This document shows, piece after piece, positions 22,870 through 34,539 of a stretch of DNA of 64,000 nt (positions are counted from its first letter, which is position 1; the number at the start of each line of letters is the position of its first letter). The DNA is from Anseranas semipalmata (lineage: Eukaryota > Chordata > Aves > Anseriformes > Anseranatidae), in assembly GCA_013399115.1 (NCBI GenBank), contig VXAA01003158.1, positions 984,307 to 1,048,306 on the forward strand, written 5' to 3'. A model generated the notes under the pieces. It was not told the DNA's origin, did not search any database, and saw only the letters and a list, made by a program, of their open reading frames with translations. The position numbers and the translations under genes are program-made.

Positions 22870-25325
22870 TCCCTTGTGGTTTTGGCAACTTAAACGTTAT
22901 TGTACCACGCTCCCAGGCGCACAGCAGACCCTGGCGATGTTTGCCTGAGTGGGAGGGTGAGGCAGAGCCGAGCAAATGGCATCTCGCGTGCCCCGGATGG
23001 CGGCTCCTTGGGGCTGGGTCCTTGTCCATCACACCAATGCTGTGATGCACTGTCCCTGAGCACAGCTCCTTGACAAGTAAGTCCCAGTGTGTGATGTGGA
23101 AAGCAAAGTCAACTTTTGCAAGTCACTCCATTGCATAACTGCCGTCAAACTCTGCCAGCTCACGGAGCATTGCTCCATGCCCTTACTCACCTGCTGCCGC
23201 TGACTAGTGCAAAGGTGTGCCACTGGCGGTGGCACGAAGTGCCTGCGCCTTACGCTGGGGAGGAAAGGATGGACCAGCCCAGCGGAAAGGAGAGACTTGA
23301 ATGAGGGGAAAGGCTCTGGTTTCTGGCCAGCAGCAGCGGGTGGGAATGGGAGTGAGTTTTGACTCTTGCATAGCTCTTTGTGCCAGCACGAGGTTGACAA
23401 GGACCTTCATTACACGTGATGGAGTCAGGCTGCTGTGCAGCAAAAAGTTTGTCCTTCCAAAACCCTGCAGCCTAAGCAGATAAGAGAGAAAGGTCTGCTC
23501 AGTACCTCGCTCCTTCGCATGCCTGCGAGGGAAAGGCTCGTCCAAGCGCTGCAGAGCCGGAGCAGGGTCCTGCCCCTGCCTGGCCCCGCGGCCGCTCAGG
23601 GATGGGGGCAGCTCACGGCAGCCCCTGACCCGGGGGAGGAGTGTGGCACAGAGGAAAACCAGAGGCCCTGTGTATTTGCAGCTCCTTTCCTTTATGCGAA
23701 AGGCCTGGCTGGCATTTTTAATTTGAAAATTCTTATTTTATTTGAGCCCCTGTTTGTTTTACTTTCCAGATGAGCTTGGGGAGGTGCACGGGAATACTCC
23801 CTGGCCATGTGCAGGCTGCCTGGGGCCAGCAGAATTGCTGGTGTTCATTCTCTGCTCTGGTGGAAATTAACCTGGGCTTGCAGCTCCCGGCTTTTCCTCG
23901 CCCTTGCCAAAGCGCCAGCTCTGGGCAGCACACAGATTCCCCACAGCTCCTCACCTGGGAATTGGGCTGTGTTTCCTTCCAGCCTCTCATTTTTCATCTC
24001 CAGAGCTGAAACTATTAATACTTTTGTTGGCAAATGCAAAAGAGAAAAGAAGAAAAAAAATTAATTCTCTCCTGTAAAAACAGCTGATTCAGATCTGTAG
24101 TATCTTGATGTGGCAGAAAGAAATTAGTTATTGAATGTGGGCTGAGAAATGCTGTTTGTCCAGGAGAGGGTGGGGGTGGGGGAAAGGCTTCCTTGATTCC
24201 CTTTTTTTATTTTTAATGATTGAAATCTCAGTGCTTACTGTATTTGCAAGGTTTATTTCCTTTAGCAGCCAGACAGTGCTGGTGAAACATGCCAGGACAA
24301 CCGCGCGAGTGGCGCGGTGCCCATTTCCCCAAAGCACTGCTCGCCCTGGCCCCTGCTCCGTCCCTGGGCACCCTTGGGTGGGCTGGGCCCCCGCTAAGGC
24401 AGCCTCCTCACCCCGTGCCCCTCGGCTGTGGCCAAGTGAGGAGGCAAGCTGATGCCAATAGCCCTGGTGGTTTTGGAAAAGCCCTGCTAGCTCTCAAGCA
24501 GTGGACAGAGAGGAAATAACTAGGAAATAATAGGATTAGGTCCAAGCCTTGCTCTCCCACAACGATGCTGATGCTGGAAGGAAAAGGGCAGGATATTCCT
24601 CGCTGAGCAAAGCCCTGCCAGGCAGCTGGTTACGGCCAAATGGCTGGGGAATCGCCTAAAAATGAGCTTCTAACAGGGAGCAAAATGGGTTGGTTGGTGC
24701 TTCTTGCGGGTGTCTAGCTCCTCTGCGCAGGAACAGCTGGGGACGTGGTGGGCTTTGGGGCTGGCACGTGTCCCCACTGCTCTGCCCTGTGGAGAAGGGC
24801 CGGGCGGTTCCTGGGGTGGTCCTTGTGCCACTCCATGGGCCCGGCAGGGCCGGGGCGGTGTCGCGGTACGTCCACCGTGCCCGCCATCAGACCCCGCGTC
24901 TCACTGGCACGGCTGCCCTTGGCTTTTTTCAGCATCACCTGAATTCGGGGCTGCTTCCCAGGCTGCCATGGGCAGGCTGATGCCGGGGCCCCCGCACTGT
25001 GCAGCCGGCAGGGGCAGGGTGGGATGGAGCTGGCGGGCACTGCTGCACTCCCAGGGCAGCTGGGTTTGATCCTGATTTCCAGGCCTTTGCTTTGGCCCCA
25101 GTTCCTCCTTTACCCTATGTCTGTCCCGAGCAGCGCCCCTTGCAACCCCGCAAATGCTGGACGCAGTGACCTGGTGCCGTGCCAGAGATTTGGTCACCAG
25201 CCCAAAATGCTGGCCATGTGTGAGCAGTGCTGAGCTCCATGCAACACCAATGGCTTTCTGAATTGGAGGGTGAGGGTGGGGAGTAAACAGTTAAAGTTTT
25301 TCAGTCCACCTGTATATTTTCACAG

Positions 25326-25464
25326 GCCTTCAGATAGCAATCAAGAATGCAGGAAACCGTGTATTTAAGGGGTCTGAATTTGCCAAAACTGTGCCACAAG
25401 TCAAACTTTTAAAGCGAAGTTTATTTGTAAAGTTACAGAAGGCCAAAGTATCTCCTGTTAATGG
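25326..25464 (+). CDS. Candidate internal exon of an unrecognised gene
   Basis: Acceptor TATTTTCACAG ends at 25325 and a strong donor GG|GTAAGTC starts at 25465. Only one of three plus frames is open across the 139 bases: two bases, 45 codons, two bases. The peptide is lysine-rich and reads LQIAIKNAGNRVFKGSEF then AKTVPQVKLLKRSLFVKLQ then KAKVSPVN. I recognise no domain; it could be part of a basic helical region. The codons use A/T third bases more than the GC-rich flank, and the flanking sequence does not continue the frame usefully. One open frame of 45 codons is not rare by chance, so the splice sites carry most of the weight. The alternative is a non-coding RNA exon. Confidence 0.35.
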
Positions 25465-26229
25465 GTAAGTCTCTTTAAAGCTATCCTTTTTTTTTTCACC
25501 TCTACCTTTTAAAATGATTGGGCTTGGGAAGAGGGAGAGGATTCATGAAGAGGGGCTGGATTTTAATCTAATAAGCAATTTTTCCCTGTGGGCAAGTGCT
25601 AGAGCTCATCAAGGCACAGATCAACACTTTGCTGCTTGCCAGGTTATAGAGGGGCCTTTGACATTTTCCCGAATAACTTCAGCTTGTTCTGAGCTGCGCC
25701 AGGGACCTGACGGGCTCACAGATGCCGCAGGGGCCCTGTGCCTGCTGGCCTGGCTGCATCCCCCCATGCCTGGGAGGGATCAGTCCCGGCCCCTGAGGCT
25801 GCACCAGGGGCTTGACCCCGCCAAAACCAGCATCCGCCTCCTCCACAGCTGCAGCCTGGGCTGGCGGGATGCTGCAGAGGTGCAAGGGCTTTGGTTATTA
25901 ACCCTGCGCACCCCTGCATGTTAATTAGCATGCTGTCTGTGGGGGTCCTTGGTGTTGCCGTACAGCAGGACCCGGAGCCGTCACGCGTTTAAAGGCTCTG
26001 AGAGGGTGTTTTATTACCTCCTTATGCATGGCGTTGAAGTGACAGCTGCAGAGGCAGTAACTGTACTCCTAGAGCAAGGGTAAAATTTATTAAAAGTTCA
26101 TTATATATAAAAAAATTAATCATGTTTTTATTTCTTGTGGTAGGTAGGAGCCGGGCAGCTTTTATTTGGCCACTTGTTGCTCATAGCCTCTTGGCACAGA
26201 AAGCTCTCAGAGAGCAGTGAGGGGGGACG
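25465..26229. other. Intergenic DNA with an AT-rich element
   Basis: No exon is supported. The part at 26025-26150 is AT-rich with TAAT-type homeodomain cores (for example AAAAAATTAATCATG) between GC-rich flanks, a texture often seen in conserved enhancers, but conservation cannot be judged from one sequence. Confidence 0.35.
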
Positions 26230-27120
26230 GAGCCATTCACAGCCTAAAACAAGGAGCAGCCGCGATTAGTTTTGAGGTGGCTGAGCCAGCCGATGCCTTT
26301 GGCTCTGCCGCTGCCCGCTGAGCTGCGGCCAGGCTGGGCTTGGCTGCTGGCTTTGCTGCGGGTCCGGGCCTGGGGAGAGGATGTGCAGCTCCTGTGCTGC
26401 CGCTCGCCCGCAGCAGCCCCGCGGCGCACACCCAGGCCGCGCACGGGCAGCGCCGTCCTCCCGCTGCGGCGAGGAGGCAGCCGAGGTCGGCGGCACCTCC
26501 TGCCTACGTGAGGCCCGGCAGGCAGGCACGCGTGCGCCGCTCTCCTCCACCGCCCGGCCTCGGCGGCATGGTGCCAAGCAGCGTGGCAGCGAGCTGGGGT
26601 GGGCAGGGGCCCCCAGCCCTAGCACAGCCTGGGGAGGACGGGGAGCCCCAGCCCCGCGATGCTTCCACCTCTGCTGCACTGCAGCCAGCAGCCGCCTGCA
26701 GGCAGAGCGGGCCTGTCCCTGCCTGCCAACCAGGAGAAGCCCCGNNNNNNNNNNNNNNNNNNNNNNNNNNNNNNNNNNNNNGGCGACTGACGCTGCCGGG
26801 TCAGTGCCGGAGGGGAGGCGTCCTCGGGGTTTTGCACGCCTCGCCTCCTCTGTGATGTGCAGGAGGTTTGTTTGGGTTTATTCAAATCGCTTGGCTCCCT
26901 CTCATCCCTCTGGAACGAGTCGCTGATAAACCCGGGCTCGGAGCGCTGCAGGTGATCCCTGGCTGCGCTGGGCTGGGCCCGGCTGCAGCTGGCGGGGCGG
27001 GCGCCGGAGCTGCCCCCGGCGTCGCCTGCCCTGGGCGCGGGGCAGCGGGGACAGCACCCGCTCCATCGGCGGCCACGATGGCAGTGCGCCGCCGCAGACT
27101 GGGTGGCCCTTCCTTGGGTG
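26230..27120. promoter_or_regulatory. CpG-rich block interrupted by an assembly gap
   Basis: Dense CpGs at 26400-26570 and 26930-27100, with a run of N from 26745 to 26781 in between. An unresolved GC-rich segment of this kind often hides a promoter or first exon in bird assemblies. Long frames on both strands are explained by composition and no protein was recognised. Confidence 0.4.
26745..26781. other. Assembly gap (N run)
   Basis: 37 undetermined bases inside a GC-rich block; the true length may differ. Confidence 0.99.
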
Positions 27121-30100
27121 GTGACTAATGACTATTGTAATTGAGATGAGGCTTTAATGTACAGCAGCAGGTGAGCTGGCATAGGGGAGGGGAAAAAAAG
27201 AAAGAGATAGAGAGCAGGGAGCGTGGCGCGTCTCCCGGTGAAACGGCCGCCGACCAGCCAGCCCGACTGGTTGAACCAGCCCGCTCCAGGGCGCTGCATT
27301 TCGGCACAAGCAGGGCCGGGCTCTCGCCTCTCCCTGCTGCCGCGTGCGCCAGCGTGGCAAGGAGATGCCAAACGCGGATGAGCATGCATGTGTAAAAGGG
27401 GTTTTTCTTATTTTCCCCCAAGTGAAAGCATGAAGCCACCAGAAACCCATGAACTCTGTTGGGGTTTGCATGCAGGGAAGGCGAGCACCAGCTCCTGGAG
27501 AGGTCTCGAGGGTGACACTCGTGTTGTGACACTGCAGTGAGTGCCTGCCGCCCGCGGTGTGGCCCTGGAGGAGCGGTCTGTCTGCGCGGCTGCGAAAAGC
27601 GCCTTGCACAGAACAATGCAAGCGGCTGGGCCCCGGAGACGCCTGGCACAATGGGGCCGCGCTCGGCAGGGTGACGATGCGGCCGTCCCACCCAGGAGCA
27701 GCATCGTGGGAGCTCCTCGGGCCTCGCTGGCTGGGTGCGGCAGGAAGGGGCATCATCCCACCGCCCCGCTCTGCCAAGCCCGACCCAGCTCAGCTTTAAA
27801 CCTCATCTTCAAAAATACAATGGTCAGAAACCTACTTTACAGGCACTAAAGGGAAAAAAATAGGCTGATGCCATGTAAAGTGGCATTTATAATAAGCCAA
27901 CAGCTATTGCATCCAAAGAGCAGTGATATAACACAGCGATAAAATAATCTCTTTAGGACAATAATCTCTGTGAAGCTGGGGATGACTTAGAGGGTTCAAA
28001 ATGCCTCTCTCCTCCCTGGTGATGGTGCTCAGTGAGGTACATGGGTGCCTTTAAGTGCCAAGACACCCTGGTTTCTCTCAATGAAAAAAAAAAAAAGGAA
28101 AGAAAAAAAACACCTTTAAGAAAATTCCTCCAGCATTTTCCACACATTTCTTTTCCCCCGCAGCCCCTGTGTGAATTATCTCCTCTGGTTCCAAAACCAC
28201 AAGAAAATATCTTTGTATTTTTAAATGAAACCTCAAGGTAAATAAAGGCAATGGTTTGCATGTGCGTTCAACACACGCCAGTACCTTTGCATGGGCAGGG
28301 GGGAAAAAAACGCCTGCACAGTTTTCTGCAGATATAAGATAGGTGGAGAACATTTTTTAAATGTTCTGAAAACATTCCATCATCTATAGGAATCAAAGCC
28401 CCATTGAAAGCTACAGAACCCCTCACATTCGAGGTTTTAATGAAAACCAAATTTTTCATGCCCTGTGTTTTTCTTTGCGAGGATTTCCAAGGGAATACAA
28501 CTGAACCAGGGGGCTGACTTGGGAAACTTGGCTAAAGTTTCTCATTGCCCAGTAGGGCTTTCACTGTGCTTTTTCTTTAATGGTTTAAAGATAATATGGC
28601 ACTCATATTTCTGGACTTGTCAAAGTGCTCTCTTGCCCCACCTGGATCAGTGCTTGGTTGTTTTTTTACTGAAAAATAAAAGATGAAGTGCAGGGGGCAG
28701 ATCGGGGGGGCAGTCTCAGTGTGCTCAGCCAGGAGAGGAGTCCCAGGGCTGACAGAATTGCCAGGCTGTGGTCATGAACACAAAGACAAAACATTGGCCT
28801 TAGTGTTAAAGTGTTTTGAGCTCGGCAAGAGGGACCGGGCACCGAGGGGCCGACCAGCACCAGGCTTTCTTACCCTGGGGAAGGCATGTAACCTGTTGGG
28901 AATGGCCTGGCCCTGGTAGGAGTGGAAATCTCTGCACACCCTCTAGCTGTTTTAATGCTCCCTCTCCCCTCCGAAAAAAAAAAAAAAAAATTGGGTGGAA
29001 AACCAGTTGCTTTGGGTCAGCTGAAAGGCTTCATTGCTACCGTTAAGAAACTTCTTGTTTCTGCTTTTTCCTCTTTGCTTTGTCTAACTCAATGTTGAAG
29101 TGAGGTGTCATTGTGCCGAGGATTCTAGCGCACGTGGCGGGGCTGTGGCCAATGCCTGGTGCTGGGCCCCCCCACCAGCATCATGCTCCCCCCAACCACT
29201 GTGCGTGGGGAGGTCCCGGGGGTGCGGGGAGGGTGCAGGCACCCACCCAGGTGGGGCAGCACCACACAGCTCCGAGCCAGCCTGAAGGAGGGGTGTGGGG
29301 AGCCTGAAAAGCGCCCGGCAGGATGGCAGGAGCGGCCCAGGGACCCCCAGGTTTCACAGGCACGTTTAATCCCCTCATTAACGTCCCCCATTAGAACAAT
29401 TCATTCTTTCACTCTGGCTTAAACACCCAACTTTACTTTACAGCTCATTTCATTTATGACTGAGAAATGAAATTACTGTATCGATTTCATGGCAGACAGC
29501 AAAAAAACCTGGGTGTTCCCAGCTGTAATAAACCCACTGGCTGCAAAGACAAACAGCAAAACCTGCCAAGGGGGGAGACCAGGCTGCAGCTGCCCCGGGG
29601 ATGGCACCAGGGCTGCATGCAGGCGATGGGCTGCAGCCGCTGGCCCTGCGGGCAGCCCTGCACCATGCCACCGCCAGGTCCCCTCCCTGCAGCCAAACCC
29701 AGTGCTGCTGAGGGTTTTCCCCCCATCTTAAAGAATTAGATATATGTGTTTTCAGGGACCCAGGGGCATTGGAAATCACTAGAATGGAAAGGAAATATGC
29801 TGCCTGGTAGCACTAGTGTGAAATATTCCTCCTGGAGCTGAGCCAGAGACTGGATGGGAGCTGAAGGGCTGGAGCGGTGATGGGGAGTCCTACCTGGTCC
29901 TTGGCTGCTCAGCACTGCAGCACACAGAGCCAGTAGTTGGTTTATCCAGCCCCAAAAGGCCACTGGCATTTTCTTGCCCCTCCTGTCTTGCTGGGTCATG
30001 GGCATCGCTGTGCTGTGTGGGGGAGCTTGGGGCAGCAGCCCTGTGATTCCACCACTCTCCACCTGACCACCTCTGGGCTGGAGCAGGGGCGTGATGTGCC

Positions 30101-30135
30101 TGGACCACTCCTGAGGGCCAGATTCTGCCCTATGG
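27121..30135. other. Intergenic DNA with possible conserved non-coding parts
   Basis: No gene was recognised. 27130-27180 (TAATGACTATTGTAATTGAG and following) and 27790-28480 are AT-rich, low in CpG and look unlike the surrounding GC-rich DNA. A-runs occur at 28084-28095 and 28974-28990. These are the most enhancer-like stretches on the left side by texture alone. Confidence 0.35.
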
Positions 30136-30192
30136 GAGCAGTGCATCCCTAGCAGAGCAGCGCATCCCTAGCAGAGCAGCACATCCCTGCAA
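30136..30192 (+). repeat. 19-base tandem repeat, three copies
   Basis: Three head-to-tail copies of GAGCAGYGCATCCCTAGCA at 30136-30154, 30155-30173 and 30174-30192. The first two differ at one base; the third is slightly more changed. Confidence 0.9.
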
Positions 30193-33100
30193 GGAACGGA
30201 GTAGACGGGTGCACCCGAGCAGGGCTGGCGGGAGGTGGCAGGAGGTGGCGGGTGCCGCTGGGCTTGCGTCCCCTGCCACGCAGACATGCCCTGTCACGCG
30301 TGTGCACTCTGCCCACGCAGGCAGGTGCATGCCCAAGGGCACTCACCTGGGGGCTGCGCCAAAACGGCGCCACGCACACACACACACACGCGCGCGCGCT
30401 CCTGCCAGGATGCAGCCTTGTCACCCATGCTCACCTCGTCTGTCCTAATTAAAGCCTGGTATCACACCCTTTAACGCGACGCCAGGGTTAACGAGTCCTC
30501 CCTCTCCATTTGAAGTGAAGCTGCTTTCATTGCCTGGTGTCTGATGGCAGGAGGTGCTTGGCAGAGCGAGCCAGCATCCCAGCGCCGTGTCGCTACCATC
30601 ACTTTTAGACTCTATAGGCTAAGCCAAGAATGGAGATTTGCAGGGTAAGAGTGTATTTTAATTTAGACTCTTCTGATCTCTCAGCACAGCCCAGCATCTC
30701 TGTACAAGAAAACACCTTCCCTGCATCTCACCCTGCTACTGTCAGGGAGTTAACAGTTACACAGTTGACTTTGTTTGCATGACTTAAATAAAAAATAGTA
30801 TCTGTGATTAAGTTACAGCCCTTGTGCAGAATGGCACATTGTGTGCTTCAGGGGAATTTCAAGATGTGGTTTCTGTGCTTTGTGCAGCTGCCACATAAGT
30901 GGTGCTCACTCCTACACAGACTGCTGGGTGCAGCAGCCAAGCATCAGCCTGTGGGTTTGGGGTGCCACTGGGATGTGTGCCCTGGTGTGCATGGTGACAT
31001 GGCCCTGCATTGGCAGCATCCCTGTGGGGCAGGAGGGATTTGAGGAGGCTGATGGGGATCCAGGGATCTGGGTTTAAATTTGGTACTGGGAAAGACCCTG
31101 GGCTCAGCTGCCTCCTCCTCCCCGTGCTGGGGAGCCATGGGCACCATGATGGGAACAGCTTTTACATACGGTGATGCCTTATCCTTGTTCACTCCATGCA
31201 GCCTGGGCTGTCCTGACTGGGTGCAAGCAGGCGTCAGGGAAAGCTCGCAACCTGGCACAGCTGAGCAGTGGAGATTTGTTGTTGGAGTCCTATTTACAGA
31301 AAAACACAGCCACTTGTGCTTTTTTGTAGTTGTTGTTGTTTGAAATTGAGAGTCTGCAATACATGAGCAGATTCAGGACTGAGTTTATCTCAACAAGTTC
31401 TGGTTCAGGGTGTGGGGGACTGGATGGCGGCTTCAGGACGGACCGAAGCTGGGAGAAGCAGCTCAGCAGAGGGGTTAGCGGACCTGAAAAAATGAAACAT
31501 CCTGGCTCCAGCTGAACAAAACAGCTCTTGTGACCCCAGTACAGTGTTTTTATTGGGTTGTTTTTGTATTTCACCAAACTTGAGAAGTTCTGAGTGATCA
31601 GGAATGAAGGATTGTTTTTTTTCTCAGATTTTATAGTTTGAGCAGTGACCCAGCCAGCTCCCTCTTGCTCTTCTCCCAGCTCCCATCCTCGCCAAGCCTC
31701 CTACCAGCCAGCACCGCAGCAGCAGCCAGCTGGGGCTCGCTGCCAGCAGGTCCTGGCGTGGCTGCGTTTTGCCCTTTACTGCCTTGGTTTAGCAGATCCT
31801 GACTTTTCCAAGTGGATGGCAAAGGCACTGGTTGCCTCTGAGTGATGCTGAGCATCAGCACTGGACTGGGGCGGGGGAGTATGTGTGTGGAAATGGGGCA
31901 GCACGTGGGCAGAGCTGCAGCTGCAGCTCCGTTTTGGGGATGGGATGAATGCTGGGCTGGCATGGCAGGGGCTGCCTCTAGGTTTGAAGAGCCTGTGAGA
32001 AGCAAAGGTCTCATGTTTGTGCCTGTCTGGGAATAGAACTGAGAGGAAAAAACCATAAAAATAAAAAACAAACCCACAATGGCCTATACATATAAAATAT
32101 ATGTATAAATATATATCTCCCCCAAAGCGTGAGGTCCCGCTGAGTAAGTAGATGTGAATGATGTGTAACCTAACACTTTCCCAGACACCCTAATGAATTT
32201 TCCATGTTTTCTACCATTTAGCTTCTAAATAGGCAGTATTGAAAAAGAACACCAACAAACCACCCATCCTTTACAGCAGGACGCCCCTGCAGCAGGATTA
32301 CCCACCTGCAGATGCACACAGAAGCTGTGCCAGAGTAGGAGCATCCAGCGGGGTTTGATGTCTGGGGGCTCATGGGGTCCCCGGGTGCAGGAAGGGCACT
32401 GTGCACCTTGCAGAACCATCTGGACTGCTGTTTTGGAGGGGCAGGATTGTGCCCTTACAATGCTGACCACTGGTCTGTACAAGGTTCACTACCAGTTTGA
32501 TGAGGGAAAGGCAAGGCCCTGTGGCCTCATAAGCATTGCACCAAGGCAGGCTCCATCCCACATGTCCTGTGTAGCCTAAAAACTTTTCGAAAGTGAAAAG
32601 ATTGGAGTTTGGAGACAACACTGTCATTAAAAGAGAGGCTGAGTTTAGAGTTTGGTCCAGACAATAAAATTTTGGTGCAGCTGAGACTTTTTTTAGCTTT
32701 GTTCTCAAAGGAAGTGTTCTTCATTTTTCTTAGGAGTTTTTTTAGCCCAAACTCTGCTCAGTTTAATATCTGAATGTTCAAAACCAAAATCATCTGAGCT
32801 CCAGTGATTTTTTTTTCTCCTGTTTTCATTTGTGAAAGGAAAAAATCAAGTGTTTCTGGTGCAGCTGCCCTGCAGCACTGCGTCCCGCGCCGTTGCTCAG
32901 CAAACCCCTTCAGCAGCAGCAGCCGCGGGGTGCTCGGCTCCGCTCCGCCAGGACCCGCGCCTGCAGCCACGCGCAGCTCAGGAAAGGGCAGAGGCACAGC
33001 CCCGCATCCCGCACCGCCGTGCATGGACACAGCCTTCCCCGTTAATTCATTAAGTTGGTGCAAAACCTGCGCATAAACAAGATGCGGCCCCAGCATCCGC

Positions 33101-34539
33101 AGCACGCTGGATCCTGCGCTTGGTAGGTGGCCCATATAAAAATAACACCCATCTGGCCTTCAGGTGTTGGGTCAGTTTAACATTGCCAGCTCACTGAGCT
33201 GCATGTGCCTCTGGTCTGTGTTTCAGCTGCTGCTGTGTCTTACCCATGCTGGGTTAGCCCAGCCTGGAAGGGGAACCTCAGCCCTGGACAGGCACCGACC
33301 CGCAGGCACTGGTGCCAAAGTCATTCTGCCCCCGAAAGCCCCTTTTCCACAGGTGACACAGTGAGCATCAGTGTGCAAGTAACAGCACTCTGCAACAAAG
33401 CCCTTCTTGTTCATCCTCTTGCTTTTTTTTTTTTTTTCTTTCCTCCTTCTTCTCTCTTTCCATTGCAGCGCTCAATGAGGCCGTGAGTAAAGCATGGATC
33501 AGTTTGGGATGGAAAGTTCCTGTAAATAACAGCTACACCTTGGGGTGTTACCTCTCACAGTATCTGTGAAGAAAAGGTGGGTATGTCAGGGGTTTGACTT
33601 GAAACACAATTCCACTGGCCAGGGCTGTGGAGCCAGGTTCTCACCCATACTAGCATTTAATCAGAGCATAATCATTTATTGTGATTTTGTTTGGGTTTTT
33701 CCTTTTTGTCTTCCCTTGCAAGGACCACTGTGGGCTGCGCTTATGGAGCCATTTGCCAAGGGGCAGCAGGACTCTGCCCCAGGCCCACAAGATGCGCCAG
33801 GCGCTGGCTTTGCCCCACAATGCCACTGCTGCCAGCTTCACCGGGTGTCCCTGTTCTCAGCTCACAGCAAGTGCTTGGGTTGCATTTGTCTTGGCTCAGC
33901 TCCTTGGGAGCCCCAGGCCTACAGCGCATTGGCATCAGATGCTGTCGTAGGCTGTGATCTTTGCTTTGCAGCTGTCATTTGTGTTCTGGAGGAGAGTGGT
34001 GAGTGCTAAGGGGTTGGGGCTTGGACCCACATGGGAGCTGGGTCCTGTCTGGGCTTTGTGCTGGAGCTTTCATATGCCGGTGATGACAGGCAGGGTGACC
34101 ACCCACCAGGTCCAGCCCCGCATAGCCTGAGGGGCCCAGGCCTCACTGAAAACAGGGGCAGGGGCTGAAGTCCTTAGCCTGGTGACGGGACCGGATCCTG
34201 GGAGATATTTAGGCTTTGCTGGGAACTAAACACCTGCTGAGCTCTCCGGGTCACGGCCCTGGGGCCCCATCTGGTCTTGCAGAGGGCTGTGGGAGTCTTT
34301 TTACAGGTCTCAGGAGAGTCAAAAGCTGGCCAGTGCCTGTGGGTGTGTGCCTGATTTCTGAGAAGCCCAGAGCTGCTCGCTGCGCCCGCTCTGGCCATGC
34401 TGCGGTCGTGGCTGCCAGCCCCAGACAGCGGCCCCGGGGCGCTCGGCGAGGTGCTGGGTCTGGCCCTGCTGAACACAGCACATGGGACCGGCCCCGCTGC
34501 GGAGCCGCAGGCGAGGAGTGAGCAGGCAGGAGGCACCGG
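30193..34539. other. Intergenic DNA downstream of RUNX3
   Basis: No supported gene apart from the tract listed separately. A palindromic AT stretch lies at 32083-32120 (ACATATAAAATATATGTATAA). Two plus-strand acceptor-like sites with long pyrimidine tracts occur at 33468 (CTTTCCATTGCAG) and 33721 (TTCCCTTGCAAG), the second followed by an open stretch to a donor at 34005, but no protein is recognisable. Confidence 0.45.
30375..30399 (+). repeat. (CA)n/(CG)n dinucleotide tract
   Basis: About seven CA units followed directly by five or six CG units, an alternating purine-pyrimidine run of the kind that can form Z-DNA. Confidence 0.9.

Larger units (their letters stand above)
19745..25325 (+). 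other. Intergenic or intron of the candidate plus-strand transcript
   Basis: Between the two exon-like pieces I found no convincing further exon. GC-rich parts (19900-22600) give many chance frames on both strands. There is a MIR-like fragment at 20795-20915, a minus-strand 3'-end-like signal at 22829-22869, a strong plus-strand pyrimidine tract with AAACAG at 22826-22860, and an even AT-rich stretch at 24010-24280. Confidence 0.4.

Noticed and set aside
33722..34004. Plus-strand exon-like stretch between TTCCCTTGCAAG and GTGAGT.
   Set aside because: Two frames stay open over much of it, neither gives a recognisable protein, and it lies just past the RUNX3 3' end without a poly(A) signal of its own. 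Left as a note.
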